A DNA stretch of 64,000 bases from Cacajao melanocephalus (GCA_963573385.1 CAUYLG010005311.1:94003-158002), one strand, 5' to 3'; counted from the first letter of the stretch, positions 29,991-43,180 are shown. The notes: generated from the letters alone by a model not told the origin. Program-made: numbers and translations.

Positions 29991-32900
29991 TAACATCTCC
30001 TGAACAAAGGGGACTTGGCAATAGACGACAAAAATAGAGTAGAAACAGCAAGCCTTATAAGGAAAAAAATATCGCCAACAATAGTTTTGGGGCCTCTTCT
30101 TCAAGCTCATAGTGCGTGCCTGGAAAGGGAGTTTGTGATAAGCATCCATTCTGAGAGTCAGGCTAGATGCCTATGAGAAAACTGAATTGTAATTCCTAAT
30201 CAAGAAATAGAAGAAAAAAGTTACTAAACCTCTTATCACAAAATGAGACATTTGTAAAAGCCATAGACTTTCTGTTTCCCCAAATAAAAAAGGCAGAAAG
30301 CAATGTATGCATAGAATTCTGTATTTCCATGTGTCAGTCATTATTCTAATCCCTGCCATATGCATTTACTTGTATCGTTTGCCTTTATTTCTGAGATATA
30401 AGAAAAGGGAATATTTCATGAAACAAATAAAATGTAACTATCAGTCAAGGCTTTAGACAAATATTTTAGTACCAGAATGTGTAGAGCATGTATTTTGATG
30501 TTTCTAAATTACCATACGCTTTTATTGTAAACAGGAACTGCTTCATTTGTTGAATGGGAATGATACATTACGTTGACTGTTTCTGACATTGTACTGAGTC
30601 TGCAATTTAAAGAGAAAATGTAAACTCTATAATATTTCCAACCTTGACTATCCTGTTTCAGAGATATAAGCTGTTTGCATTTTACCACCTTCTGTTACTA
30701 TACAGTCTTTGTAAATACATTTCAATTACCAATGGGCACAATCAAAAAGTAAATAATTTCTTCCCATCCATGAACATTGAGTAATAAAGTTTAAAAAAAA
30801 AACCTCCCCATGTTGCTAAATGGCAGAGAAAAATATTGCTGGGATCATAAATGCATAACATTCCTAGTTTTTATCGGTGAGTGCAAACCATCTTATTTTA
30901 AAAGCTTGAAAGCAATCCTTCACGCAACTGAATCTTGGCTGGGGTTCTGTGGGATGATGCGGCAAAGGCTGTAATGAACGACTCCGACATCCCAGAACTG
31001 TGTCTGCCTGACAGAGCAATGTATACAAACCCGTTCTTGGCTTTCACTGGGCTGCACCAAGTGTACAATTCTCCAGTGAGCCCAGTAGTCAGAATCTGTC
31101 AATTACAAAGAAATGGCTGGCGGACTGAATGAATATTTGTGTGTAATTATCACAGCATCCACCAGCAGCAAAGACTCCGGAATAGTGCACACTAAGGTTA
31201 GGGTCCTTTCCCTGAATAAAACACCCATCCTTACACTGTGTGATACCAATGCCTAATAGAGGTGATGAAGCAAGATGCAGGCAATTTATTTTCCCAGCCA
31301 CATGTGACCCAAGACGTTACTCATCACTGAGCAACAACTGCTTTTGCCAAAAGCATTATTTTCAAAAATTTAAGACAGTCCCAGCTTTCTTCTGGTGATC
31401 CTAGAGCCCCTTTCTCCTCTAGCTTTATAGTACAAAAACAATAGTCAGGGCATGCTTTTAAACAGTTGTGGACTGTAGAGCCATGAACTTTTCTAGAGTC
31501 CCTTTCCTCATGGGCAAAAATGGTGGAGTTGATAGATATCCTGTTTCAGATATTTATAATGTTGTTACACTGATACTTTCAGTAAAACCTTCAGAGGGGT
31601 AGCTCTCAAACTTGATCACTTTGTGAATGCATTGTAGGCGGCACCAGCAATCCAATTTCTTTGTATCAACCCCTTACGTTTTTGAAAGAAGAGAGTCAAA
31701 ACAGTATTATCACCTTTTCTGCACAGTGATGCGGATCTTTCCTGAGCAACAATCCTTCTAAAACAGCATCTTTTCAACTTATTATGAAGTCAGACACTCC
31801 TTTGAAAAATCTGAAAAAGAGCCATATGCTCTTGCCAGAAAAAAAAAATTTAAGAAATATTACAATACGCACATATGCACACACACATAGCCCTACCTAC
31901 ACAAGACAACTTCATTGGCGTGTGACTTATACAGTCGCAGGGTCTCTTGCTCAGAAGGTTGCCATGCTTGTTTTAATACTCTGCTGTTGCCATCTTGAAA
32001 TTCTTAATGACTTGAACTCTGAACTTGTGTTTTGTAAGAGAAATGCAGTGGGATAGTGGAACATGAGCCGAAGAAAAAATGTAAAATCGTCACTCCATTC
32101 ACATACAGTATTCACAATGTCTCACGATCACAGAATTCCAATGGACCCACTGTGTGTGTGAGCTCAGTGAGTCTGAAACCAAGGACAAGATAAACTTTCT
32201 TTTTTAGAAAAGTCTCTAAGTTTTTAAATTAAAATTTTACCTTGTTGAGACTCTGATTTGGAAACGAAACCCAAAGGCAAGCTCTCTATTGTGTTCATCT
32301 CTTCTGACCCTGGACATGGAGTAGGAGAGGCTGGGTTCCTGTTGGACAGTGAGGGACAAGACAGCCTAGTCCTCCACTGGGCAGAGTCTGGCCCTTGACC
32401 CAGGCCAGCACTTCATTCCCATAATCCCTGCGTACCCAGCTGGAGACAAGGGGTGACAATAGCAGAGGTGACAGAGCAGCTGTTACGTCAATTACTCAGA
32501 GGCACCAACAGCCCTAAGAGGCCACACTTTCAATTCAAACTAGAACTTTCTTCAAATGCAGGGGAAAAAAAAAACTATTCTAAGAGACACAAACAGCCAA
32601 GGAACTCTATCGTATCCTCTCATTACTGGGACTTCCCTGTATTAGCTGACCACCTACATTGAAAATGATGGCATAGAAGAAAAAGCAGAAATAGGGCATA
32701 CCACAGGTCTCTGTCCTTGAACTTCCTCTTTATTTATCAGTATCCATAGGTAGTGAGTGTTCACAGGATACGTGTGCACCAAGAAGTGCTATGAAACCAG
32801 CTGAGTTAGTTTCATGCAGTGCCTCCATTGCTCTGGTGAGAACAAAATACATACACAAGAAATAGACAGAAATTGTGTAAATTTGGTGATTCCACCTACA

Positions 32901-34149
32901 GGCTAAATGCATTTATATTTGCATTTTTAAAAGGCATCACACAATATAAGTACGAATAGCAAAATCCATGCTAATCATTTGAAATGTTTTTATTTTATAC
33001 TTAGAAATTCAAAATGCCAAGTCAAAAGATAAATCATGGAAGAAAGGAAAAAACTTTACATTTTAGCACCTTAAAGATACTACAGATTATAAGAGGCCAC
33101 CTCCTGTTTGAACAAAAGACCCCATATTTTCACTTTGCCCCAAAACCTAGAAATCATGTAGCCAGCCCTGTCCCTACAAATACTATGCATAGAATTTCAT
33201 GAGAATCCCAGATCCTTACAAGGTGACAAGTTAAGAGGATATGTGTGTGTGTGCACATGCATCTGTGTAACTTTTATATAACTAAATCTTAATATTTTAG
33301 ATATGATGAAATGCTTATATTTCATACATATTTTCTAAATAATAATATATTTTTTCATATATATTTTCTAAATAAAAGAGACTCATGGGGCAGCAAGGTA
33401 TTTAAAATAGGGTAATACCTAGATATAGGGCAATTATTGATAATGTCAAAATTCAAAAGATTCTGCTACTGAGTTTATTCCTTTCTCTTATTCTCTTATT
33501 ATGTCAACACCTGAAGGATCTCTTAAAGTAACCTGTGACAAGACAGCTCTGACTCATTTTTCAAATAATAATTTTATAATCAGTAGCAAACAGAAAATGA
33601 ATTTAAAGACTTACATACTATCAACTGCAACTGTTCTTTCATTATCAAGAGCTCTCAAAACAATAATTGTCTATGCTCCAGTGTTCTACATTGTTTTTTA
33701 ATGAATACACATCAAGATAACATTATATGTACCTAGCTGATTCCATAAAGTAAATTCCATTTATGTGTCTAAATACTTTCTGGCCCTTATCTAAAATTAA
33801 TCTCTAATAGAATTTAGAGCCTTTAAATTATTTTTGTTCTCAGAAACCTATAAAGTACTCATCAATCATGTTCCCAGAAATTGACCAAAGAGGAGGGAAG
33901 GGAACTTAGGCTGCAATTTTGAGAAGAAACACACACCCGGCAGAATGGCACCATTTTTTCTTGTCTGATGCTAATTTTTGAATAGCAGAAATCCAAGAAA
34001 AAGTAGAAAAATTATCTGGCTCTTGATGCTTATTAGATCCTACATATTTAAATTTTCATGCCATGTAACAATGGCATTCTTTTAATATATGGATGGCATA
34101 AGTTTTATGCCCATGCCAACCTGACTCAGTGAAAAATGAACTAAGATCA
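29991..34149. other. Unassigned, about 4.2 kb
   Basis: No confident repeat. Minor items are a (TG)n at 33241-33252 and an approximate 32-bp duplication around 33321-33377 ('catattttctaaata' twice). Frames such as 31784-32056 and 32453-32662 lack domains. 31600-31660 may hold a very decayed MER5-like piece. Confidence 0.4.
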
Positions 34150-34340
34150 AAAGACCTGGGTTTCAGTATAATTTCTGACACTAAGTTCATGGCCCATTTT
34201 AGGTTAGCCAGCCCGCCTTCACTGCTTCCTCTCTAAAGGAAGAGGACTGATACGTGTCCTACTCAGCTTTTAGATGGCTTGTAAGAATTAAGAGAATGTT
34301 TGAAAGCCTCTGAAGGTGCAGCCATAAGTCATACAACAAT
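34150..34340 (+). repeat. MIR-like SINE, plus strand
   Basis: 'aaaagacctgggtttcagta', 'cactgcttcctctctaaagg', 'gatggcttgtaagaattaag' and 'agaatgtttgaaagc' follow MIR order with many changes. Confidence 0.5.
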
Positions 34341-35089
34341 TTGTAACCACTTTTTAAAATATTATTTCACAGATTTATTTTTCAACTGATATTTGGCTTG
34401 TTTCAGTCAACCTCAAAATATTTCCCCAGGCACATGTTTCTAGTGTTGAACTAAGCACTAATGTCCCTAACACACAGGTTAATTGGTATATGCCTTGGGC
34501 ACACTGTTTACAAATAATTTGCTATTTCCAATAAACACATATGAATGGATTGAGCATAAACATGATATTATGTATTTTAATAGGTGAAAGCTTATCGTGT
34601 TTAAAATCCACTTCTCTGGAATTGAATAAAGGCTATTAAGACTATTTCACTAAATATGTTTTGTGTTCAGAGAGGTTTATGATAGGTTTTACATTCAGAT
34701 TCCTTCTCAAACACTAGGATTAAAGAGAACAGTAAAGAAAAGCCATCAGACTTCAGGGGGAAAAAAGGCATTCAGTCATAACTGCTAAGTTCTGTAGGGG
34801 ACTCCTGTTTTCAATTACACATCCTGAGTCAAGATAAAAAGTGGCTTCATTCCAAATAGATATACGCAATCCAATGTTGCACAAAAAGATGCAAGGACTA
34901 CAATAAGCTGTGTCACTTTTTTGGCCCTATATTTTGGGTTTCAAGACTAATGTCACATTACCAATTCAACACCGATATTAGTACATCAGAAGTTTGCTGT
35001 GTGAAGAAATTGTGAGTTTTGCTGACTTTACAACCATTTAGAGTTTTACCATAATTCAATGGCCTGCCCCCAAAATTCTCTAACATTTG
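34341..35089. other. Unassigned
   Basis: No gene or repeat recognised. Confidence 0.4.
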
Positions 35090-35225
35090 AGCATTTGAGA
35101 AACAGGTTTCCCAACTCTGCCATAGACTGACTGAATCAAAGTCTCCAGAAGCAGGCTCCAGGAATCTACATATCGAAAGCTCTCATGCATTTCTGAAATC
35201 CTGCCAGTTTGAGAATCACTAAGTT
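35090..35225 (+). mobile_element. MER5-like hAT remnant
   Basis: 'gactgaatcaaagtctccag', 'aggctccaggaatctacata' and the end 'gtttgagaatcacta' match the MER5 type of non-autonomous hAT element. Confidence 0.6.
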
Positions 35226-35421
35226 CAGAGTTCTGAAAGTAAAGCATGAAGATGGTATAATCAATATACATCCATGGCCTTCCTGCTGTTGGTGGGTAGA
35301 TGCTTATTTTTATTGTTTGCTTGTTTTTGTTGAAAACTAACATCTCTTGGTGAACTAGAGGGTTAGATGTTACTGATAGGTGTTTTAATTCATTTCAATT
35401 CAATGAGCTTTAATATAGTAC

Positions 35422-35580
35422 ATGGGTTCTCAGATTTTAATGTGTATTAGAATCATCAGGAGTTTTATTAAAAATGCAGATTTGGGGGCCCTATCTGTTA
35501 CTATAACTCAGTAAGACTTATCTAGGAAGATGAAATTAACATTGTTAATAGCATCCTAGATGTTTTGAAGAGCCAGCTGA
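35422..35580 (-). mobile_element. MER5-like hAT remnant
   Basis: 'ggttctcagattttaatgtg', 'tattagaatcatcaggagtt' and 'ttattaaaaatgcagatttg' match a MER5-type end in the opposite orientation to the copy at 35090. The far end is poorly preserved. Confidence 0.6.
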
Positions 35581-35617
35581 AGTAATGTTGCTGTAGTAAG
35601 TGCAGTGTGTTCAAAGA

Positions 35618-35725
35618 TCCTACCTTGCATTTGTATGGTGATTTGTGCATTATGAAGAACCCTAATATTCATGCTCTTATTTAATCTTCACGTGTTGGGA
35701 GGTAAGATAGGTATCAGTACTTCTA
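35618..35725 (-). repeat. MIR/MIR3-like fragment, minus strand
   Basis: 'atgctcttatttaatcttca', 'tgggaggtaagataggtatc' and the preceding 'tttgtgcattatg' resemble the complement of MIR. Confidence 0.5.
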
Positions 35726-36132
35726 CATGGTGGATGATGTTGAAAAATGTGACAAATATTAAACACCAGATCCAGTAATCAAAGCTAATACCATATCCAA
35801 TGCTCCTCCCAGGAATGAAAACAGTAAAGAAAAAAATACAGAAAAATTTTAATGTGATGACCAAATCTAACATCAGATATTTACCTGTCTAATGATCTTC
35901 AGAAATTACTTTCAAGAAAAATCTAAAGGAAAGTTGAATAGGTTGAATGTCTGAAACAAAATCCAAATCTAAATTACCTCTCTCAATTCAACAAATAATT
36001 TTAGAGAATCTGTTTTATACTAGATACCATGGTAAGTATTAGTAAAATTCCAAAATTGAATTTATCAAAAGAAAACACCAAATATTAACCAGTTATTAAA
36101 AGCATGAGGAGTACTGAAACATATTGGGAGAG
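35726..36132. other. Unassigned
   Basis: No gene or repeat recognised with confidence. 'caattcaacaaataatttta' near 35985 resembles the start of the old repeat family noted at 27700. Confidence 0.35.
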
Positions 36133-36920
36133 GTATTATGGACTGAATATTTGTGTCTCCCAAAAATTCAAAAGTTGAAACCTGTAGTAGTCCATTTTCA
36201 TGCTGCAGATAAAGACATACCCGAGTCTGGGCAATTTACCTGAAAAAAAAAAAAAAAAAAAAAAAAAAAGCTTTATTGGAATTACATTTCCACATGGTGG
36301 CTGGGGAGGCCTCACAAACACGGCAGAAGGCAAGGAGGAGCAAGTCACGTTTTACATGGATGGTGGCAGGGAAAAAGAAAGCTTCTGCAGTTTCTCTAAA
36401 CTCCTGTTTTTAAAAACCATCAGATCTCGTGAGACCCATTCACTATCATGAGAACAACACAGGAAAGACCTGCCCGCATGATTCTATCATCTCCCACTGG
36501 GTCCCTCCCACAACATGTGGGAATTATGGGAGCTGCAAGATGAGATTTGGGTGAGGAAACAGAGCCAAACCATTTCAAAACCTAATATTTATGATGGCTC
36601 TGTTTGGAAATGGTACCTCTAAGAAAATAAGTAAGGTTAAATGAGGTCATAAGGATGGGGTTCTAATCTGGTAAGATTAGTGACCTTAGAAGAGACACCA
36701 GAGTTCTCTCCCTCCTACACATGCACTAAGAAAAGGCCATGTGAGGACATATAAAGATAGTGACTATCTACAAGCCAGGAAGAGAGGCCTCTTCAGAAAC
36801 TGAATTTGCCAGCACCGTGATCATGGACTTCTAGCCTCCAGAACAATGAAAAAAATAATTTCTGTTGTTCAAACTATCCAGTCTGTGGTGTATTGTTATA
36901 CAGAGGACATGAATAATACA
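36133..36920 (+). mobile_element. MLT1-type LTR carrying a nested MST/THE1-type LTR
   Basis: The left part 36133-36182 ('attatggactgaatatttgt') and the right part 36583-36920 ('ggttaaatgaggtcataagg', 'agagacaccagagttctctc', 'gacttctagcctccagaaca', 'atgaataataca') together form one MLT1 LTR. The part between is a younger LTR with its own TSD. Confidence 0.9.
36183..36577 (-). mobile_element. MST/THE1-type LTR in an MLT1, 5-bp TSD
   Basis: The plus strand starts 'tgtagtagtccattttcatg' and ends 'gagccaaaccatttca', the complement of a MaLR MST/THE1 LTR with TG...CA termini. It is flanked by AAACC at 36178-36182 and 36578-36582. Conserved wording includes 'gaggcctcacaaacacggca', 'catcagatctcgtgagaccc' and 'gtgggaattatgggagctgc'. 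A run of about 27 A at 36243-36269 replaces the usual short A/G-rich passage, so this run has expanded. The frames at 36136-36348 and 36200-36451 are shadows of the LTR. Confidence 0.93.
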
Positions 36921-37010
36921 GGAGGGAAGTCCTAGACATTAGGGGCTATGGTTGAATTTAGTAGTGTGTGGTGTTGGGCCTAAAAGTACAACCCAATATT
37001 ATGTGCTGCC
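36921..37010. other. Unassigned
   Basis: Short stretch after the MLT1. Confidence 0.4.
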
Positions 37011-37400
37011 TTGACATTTGGAATAACCAGAAAGGCCTCAAATGGCCTAACTGAAAGTTCCTCTCCCCACTCTATTCCCATAGATAAGGCCCTGCAACAA
37101 AACGGTCTGACTTACCAAAAGACTAGGTATATATCCTACTTATTCCACAGTAGCAGGCTTCAGTTCCCTTCTAGCCCATGGAATTATTCAAACAAGTCAA
37201 TCACACTCTCCCATGGAAACCAGGGGTCATTCCAATCTCTGATACTACAAAGCCTCCTTCCCATAGCCCATGCTCATTCACTTTGTTCTCAAGCACAACC
37301 CCATGTGGCCCTGCAAGGCTTATGACATTCTCCTCCCTCAAGTTGTATGAGGAATTAATAAACAGTTGTCATATAACCTCTTCAGTATCAGGTATTGCAT
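37011..37400 (+). mobile_element. Possible old LTR fragment
   Basis: The base composition resembles a degenerate class I ERV LTR end: C-rich wording, then 'ggaattaataaacagttgtc' with AATAAA at 37357-37362, then 'tcttcagtatcagg'. I could not match a family. The 104-aa frame 37011-37325 has no domains. Confidence 0.3.
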
Positions 37401-38439
37401 GATCAGCTGTCTCCATAGTTATAGAATAGGAATTCCTCCCTCACCAATAAGATGAAGAGGAAGAGATTAAAACACATTGATAGGGCTGGATCTATCTATC
37501 ACTGATATCAAAAGATTCAGCTTAATAGAACAATCTTTTATTATAGGCTTAATTACAGTATTTTTTGGAAAATGTCATTGAAAATCATATTTCCAGCTAG
37601 ATTTTTAGAGCAGGGGGCCTGAACAAGTAGAAGTGGACCTTTTTCACGCATTAAAGGAGGTCTTCCAAATGAAATGTTAATAAGTTACGTTAAAATTGAG
37701 CACTATCATGCTTTACTTTCATTTCCAAGTGATTTTGGCTAACCCATTTGCATATATTTCTCTGTCAATTTTTAATTGACTTGATTCTAAAAAAAAAATC
37801 TCATAATCTGTAAACAAGGATGGATAAATATCAGAAAATCTCCATAAGGAAGAAAACTGTGTAGCAAATAATTTAAAATAAAGACATGATTTACAATGCA
37901 TAGAGATCCTTACTACATCATGTTTTGAAGGACAATGCTTTTGTATTTTTAATTTCCTTAAAGAAAAGCATATCTGTGCAGCATTTATCCTATTTCCCCA
38001 CCTATGTAGCACACGAGCTGCTCAAAACCGACACATTCAAGTGCCACCAGCAAGGCCTGAATGAGAAAGGCTTTGTAATTCAGCCTCTGTGATCTTTTAT
38101 ATAAATATTGCTTTGAGTTGGACAGTAGAAAAGCCCAGGGTAGTACTATAATGCCAACTTGACAGACACTTTACAACCTCTGCCAATATCATACTATATC
38201 AGAATCTTGCTTAAGCATGAAAGAAGAATGCTCCAGAAATCATTTAAGGTGATAAACTAGTCCCGGAAGAGAATTACAGTTGATTTCTCAGCTAAGTTTT
38301 TCTCCACCTTTTTCATTATCCTTCCTGAAGATAAGAATACAGAGAAGGGACCATTCTGCATGAAAATGTTCCTTAGCAGAATGTTGCGGTTTGGGCTCTG
38401 GCTTCTTAATATCTCACTGGCTTGAGCTTTCTGCTGCAA
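37401..38439. other. Unassigned
   Basis: No gene or repeat recognised. The frames at 37719-38012 and 38257-38439 (minus) have no features. Confidence 0.4.
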
Positions 38440-38640
38440 CCCTCACTAGCTGCAAGACCTTCAGCAAATTTATCTTTGTCTCTGTGCCTCAGCTTCTCCA
38501 TTTTTAAATAGAAACAACTTCAGTACCTCGGTATGGAAAAGCAATGAATTGGTGAATATACATTAGGCCCGTAGTACTGTATTTGGTTTATAGTCAATGT
38601 TCAATAAATATTAGACAGTTTTATTACTATCATTTCAGAT
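38440..38640 (+). repeat. MIR SINE, plus strand
   Basis: 'ctcactagctgcaagacctt', 'tctctgtgcctcagcttctc', 'catttttaaatagaaacaac' and 'caatgttcaataaatattag' follow MIR order. Confidence 0.78.
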
Positions 38641-38717
38641 TTTACTCCCCTTCAAACTGTGAGCCATTTTTGCTTACAATAAAATCATCCATTCATTGCT
38701 GAACAAGACCTTCGACA

Positions 38718-38845
38718 TGATTTAATTCTTCTTTTCTTTTATTTTACAGTTGAGGAAACTAAAACTCAGATAGTATCACTTGCCCAAAGTCTCAGTAGAG
38801 TCAAAAATAAAACTCAGAACTCTGGACTCAGAATTTTAAGAGCAG
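38718..38845 (-). repeat. MIR SINE fragment, minus strand
   Basis: 'attttacagttgaggaaact', 'tatcacttgcccaaagtctc' and 'aactctggactcagaatttt' are the complement of MIR. It lies close to the plus-strand MIR at 38440, so two old SINEs face each other. Confidence 0.72.
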
Positions 38846-39147
38846 AAATGCCCTTTCACAAAGAATTCTCAGAGGTCTCATTTAACTGTGACCTAGAAAT
38901 CAGCCTAATGCAACCTGTGTTAGAAGAAATCTCAAACCCAAATTTATTTTCTACTTGAATTTTCCTTTAAGTTAGATGGATTCTTTTTTTTCATTAATCC
39001 TTTAATGAGAAAATCTGAGTTGCACCTACCACAAAGAGCTTCAAGTTTCGATACCAACTCCAGTGACTAAACAATTGAACAAAACCTGAAGCATCATTTT
39101 TAATGTGAAAAGTCTCAAAAACTTAACTCACAAAAACATCCCTATAG
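38846..39147. other. Unassigned
   Basis: No gene or repeat recognised. Confidence 0.4.
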
Positions 39148-40660
39148 AGGTGCCATGAACTTATGATGGGGAAAGACAATCCCTTCAATAATAGTGATGA
39201 AAAAACTGAATATCCATATGTGGAAGAATAAAACTAGATCCCTGTCTCTCACCACACACAAAAATCAAATCAAAATGGATGAAAAACTCAAATCTAAGAC
39301 CTCAAACTATGAAACAACTAAGGAAAACTGAGAAAATTCTTTAGGACATTGCTCTGGGCAAAGATTTCTTGAGGAATACTCAAAAGCACAGGCAACCAAA
39401 GCACAAATGGACAAATGGGATCGCTTCAAGTTAAAAACATTCTGCACAGTAAAGGAAACACAGCGAAGAGGCAAGTCATAGCATGGGAGAAAATATTTGC
39501 AAACTATTCATCTGACAAAGGATGAATAACCAGAATATATAGGAAGCTCAAACAACTCTAAAGGAAAAAATAAATCTAATGATCCAATTAAAAAAAAATG
39601 GGCAAAAGATCTGAATAGACATGAAGCTCAAACAACTCTAAAGGAAAAAATAAATCTAATGATCCAATTAAAAAAAATGGGCAAAAGATCTGAATAGACA
39701 TTTCTTAAAAGAAAAGGTGCTCAACATCACTGATCATCAGAGAAATGCAAATCAAAACTACAATGAGATATAATCTCACCACATTTAAAATGGCCTTCAT
39801 CCAAAAAGCAGGCAATAATGAATGCTGGCGAAGATGCAGAGAGAGAGGAACTCTTATATACCCCATTGGCAGGAATGTAAATTAGTATAGCTGCTGAAGA
39901 GAAGAGTATGGAGGTTCTACAAAATACCTGACAGAATCACCATATGATCCAGCAATTCAGCTACTAGGTATTTATGCAAAGGAAATGGTATCAGTGTGTT
40001 GAATAGATATCTGCATCCACATGTTTATTACAGCCCTATTCACCATAGCTAATATTTGAAAGCAAGCTAAGTGACCATCAATAGACAAACAGATAAAGAA
40101 AATTTAGTACATACAGATGATAGAGGTCTATTCAGCCATACAAAAGAATGCGATCCTGTCATTTGCAACAACATGGATAGAACTGGAAGATATGTTAAGT
40201 GAAGTAAGCCAGGCACAGAAAGACAAACTTCACATATTCTCACTCATTTATGGGTTCTAAAAATATAAACAATTGAGCTCATGAAGATAGAGAGTAGAAG
40301 GATGGTTACCAGAGGCTGGGAAGGGTAGTAGGCAGTGGGGAGAACTGTGATGGTTAATTGGTGCAAAAATATAGTTAGGCAGAATGAATAAGATCTAGTA
40401 TTTGGTAATACAACAGGGTGACTACAGTCAACAATAGTTTATTGTACATTTCAAAATAACTAAAAGAGTGTAATTGAAATGACTGTAACACAAAGAATGA
40501 TAAATGTTTTAGAGCATAGAAACGCCATTTGCCCTGACATGATTATTTCACATTACATGCCTGTATCAAAATATCTCATTACCCCATAAATCTATATACT
40601 TACTATGTACCCATAAAAATTAAAAATAAAAAACAAAACTTAAAAAACTTAAAACATAAA
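39148..40660 (+). mobile_element. 5'-truncated L1 (L1MA/L1PB type), plus strand
   Basis: It begins in the last third of ORF2 ('gaggtgccatgaac') and runs to a typical 3' UTR ('gggtgactacagtcaacaat', 'gcctgtatcaaaatatctca', 'actatgtacccataaaaatt') with an A-rich tail. No intact frame: the ORF2 remnant has stops and indels, so no product is expected. It contains an 80-bp tandem duplication at 39543-39701. TSD not identified. Confidence 0.92.
39543..39701 (+). repeat. Near-perfect 80-bp tandem duplication in L1
   Basis: Unit 1 spans 39543-39622 and unit 2 spans 39623-39701. Both begin 'gaagctcaaacaactctaaa' and end 'gatctgaatagacat'. The only difference I see is 9 versus 8 A in one run. The unduplicated L1 reads on directly after unit 2. 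Confidence 0.97.
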
Positions 40661-42799
40661 AAAATAATAATTACATAAATGAAATAGCAGAGCACATAAG
40701 TGTGTCCTTACTACAGAGCATTACCACATTATCAAATTAGTGCTGCCAGGCCTTTCTTGCTTATATTATCTAGCTCTGTAGAGAAAGGTATCTAAGAAAT
40801 TGATATTTGTCTGGAAAACCTGAAGTTTTGCTCTTGGGTAGTAATGACAAGAAGTTCCCAATCTAAAGCCTTGTATAAAGAAAATCACTGATAATAGTAA
40901 ATCTAGTTGAGATCTAGTTGAGATAATTTATAGGTGACTTTTCCTTCCTAAATAGGTAATGTAAAATTGGAATTTTCACATACATTTACACTGGGATTTT
41001 CAAAAGCTATTTCAGATTTGAATCAGAATATCGTAGTAACATTTGTACTCATGTGCTACTTTTGCAGGATGAATGTAGGGGGCGGGGAAGAAAGGGATGC
41101 ACTGACATATAAAGGTACGGAAACAGAAATTATCCATATTCTTATAGGTGCTTGTTGCAACATTTAAATGATGAATGTTTGAGACAAAGTATTGAGTTTT
41201 GATACAAAGGAGGCAGCAGCAATGTAATTCCAATTTCTTTTAACCAAAATGTAATTTCACGTTTAGCCTATTTAGTTTTAAATACATGACAGTACTTAGG
41301 GACTATGACATTTATCCCATAAATATTTATTCACCATTTCCTAAGTTCAATTTATTTTCACTCTGTCTGTAATAGGAAGGTGAAAAAAATATAGTCTCTG
41401 TTCTTACATATTAGGTGGCTGATACCACTTACCATAAAAAATACAAAGTGTTATAAGACTAAGAGAAAAGACAACTTTCATAAAATAAGGTCTGTGAAAA
41501 AGGCAATCATATCTTCCCTAATATTGGAAAGCAACATTTTTCAACTTCATATTCTAACCAAGTAAATACTGTAAAAGTCAGCATTAAAAGATACTGCCCA
41601 TATGCCCTAATTTAAATGACATCATGGAATACTTAGAACAAAGTTTCCAAAGTTTACAGCAATTTTTTCAAGTCATCTAAGTCTATAACAAATGAGTATG
41701 GAATCTCCATAGATTTTTCTGCACATAATGAATTTTGATAATATGGTAAAGGTCAGAAACTCAAATAAGGTGATCACAAGTCTCATTAATTCCAAACAAA
41801 ATGAAATATGCATTTAATATCCTTTTTCTCTTCCGTGTGCCCTTTCCTTAATTTTTAAAGCAAACAATTAATCCTCTGCTTTGCACCAACATGTTTTGAT
41901 TAATAAGGATTTTATAACTTATGAAACAATCCAATAGCTCACTGCATTATATAATAGAATAGTCAGCATAGAGAGAGGATTCTGGAAGATTTCATTTGAA
42001 ACTTTTCACATAATGAAAAGTCATTCTTCACTTTCCTGCAGATCTAGCTTGTAGATTACTCTGTGGATATTTCCCAAGTAAGTAAATATATTAATTTCTG
42101 AGAATAAAAAAATATAAATTTTAAAAGCAAGCTGCTGGAAGCACAGCTATTCTTGTTTTGGAAAATCCTGAGGTCATCTTAACATGGGAAAACAAAAAGG
42201 TGCCCTTAACATCTAAAAAATAGTATTGTTTCTAGTATGGAAAGGTCTTCATTTATTCAATACAATGTCATCTGAAAAGACTTCACACCTATATAATCTT
42301 TCAAGAAGGAAATTACATTGAAGATACCAAGAAAACGTTAATTAAAGCAATACCGTCTGTGTCCCCTCTCCACCTCCGTAAAAGGATTGCCTCTTTAGTT
42401 ATGAACCTTTTGCTTTCAGTTCTATTCTCTTGCTTTTTATAATATATTTTGAGCTAACACTACCCCGAGTAAGATAGTCTCTCAAACCTTGAAAAAAACA
42501 TAGAAAAGCCAATTACTATCTTTTACTTTTTCTTATTATAAAATGTGCATCTTCATGTTGACTCATCTTCAAGAAGATATGCGAGCTCAACATCTAGTAG
42601 TAAAATGGATAAACTGAAAAAATCAAATGAGCAGCTAAATAGTAGGCAAGGACTACAAAGAGAGCATAGAAGACGTGCTAGATGGAGGATCACAGCCAAT
42701 ACAGAGAAGGAGCAAAGTCACATGCTTTGTGACTTTGTTAAATAATTATTAGGACTACTTCTGTCGTCAGTCGCAGCAGAGAAAAAGAATGAGGGTGAG
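40661..42799. other. Unassigned, about 2.1 kb
   Basis: An A-rich tail-like start to 40680, then sequence without a nameable repeat. A 12-bp tandem ('ctagttgagat' twice) lies near 40903-40924. The frames at 40967-41167 and 41012-41233 overlap on opposite strands and are not convincing. Confidence 0.4.
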
Positions 42800-43180
42800 A
42801 AGTCGTATTGCAATTATCTCTAGTAACTCCCAGTCATCAGTCCTGAGTTCTAGACAAGTTGGCCTCATTATCACCTGTCCCCCCTTGTGCTGGGTTCATC
42901 TCTATGATTTTCTGTCTTCTTTCCTTCCAGAGGACCGTCCTCCTCACTCTTCACTGGCTAGCCACATCTTTTCCTTCAAGTCATCAAGTGTCAATTCTAC
43001 CTCTTCAAGGTGCTTCATCACACCTGCTGGAAGTGATCTTTCCTCCCATGAGCTCCTGAAGCTCTTAAAACAGGCCCCCAAATCTGTCACATGCTTACCT
43101 CCCAAAGAAAAGTTCTTTCTTCCTGCATGTGCCATCTTGTTCCTCCTTTTCTTTGTAATTTCTATCACTTACCAAGATTG
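42800..43180 (+). repeat. Possible L2 3' region
   Basis: 'tccttcaagtcatcaagtgt', 'tacctcttcaaggtgcttca' and the C/T-rich setting resemble the L2 3' part ('ccttcaagactcagctcaag' type). The 138-aa frame 42789-43205 overlies it. It has no Met-context or domain support and is not called a gene. Confidence 0.4.

Noticed and set aside
38440..38845. Inverted pair of MIRs as one palindromic structure
   Set aside because: The two MIRs cover different parts of the consensus and are too diverged to pair well, so they are better read as independent insertions.
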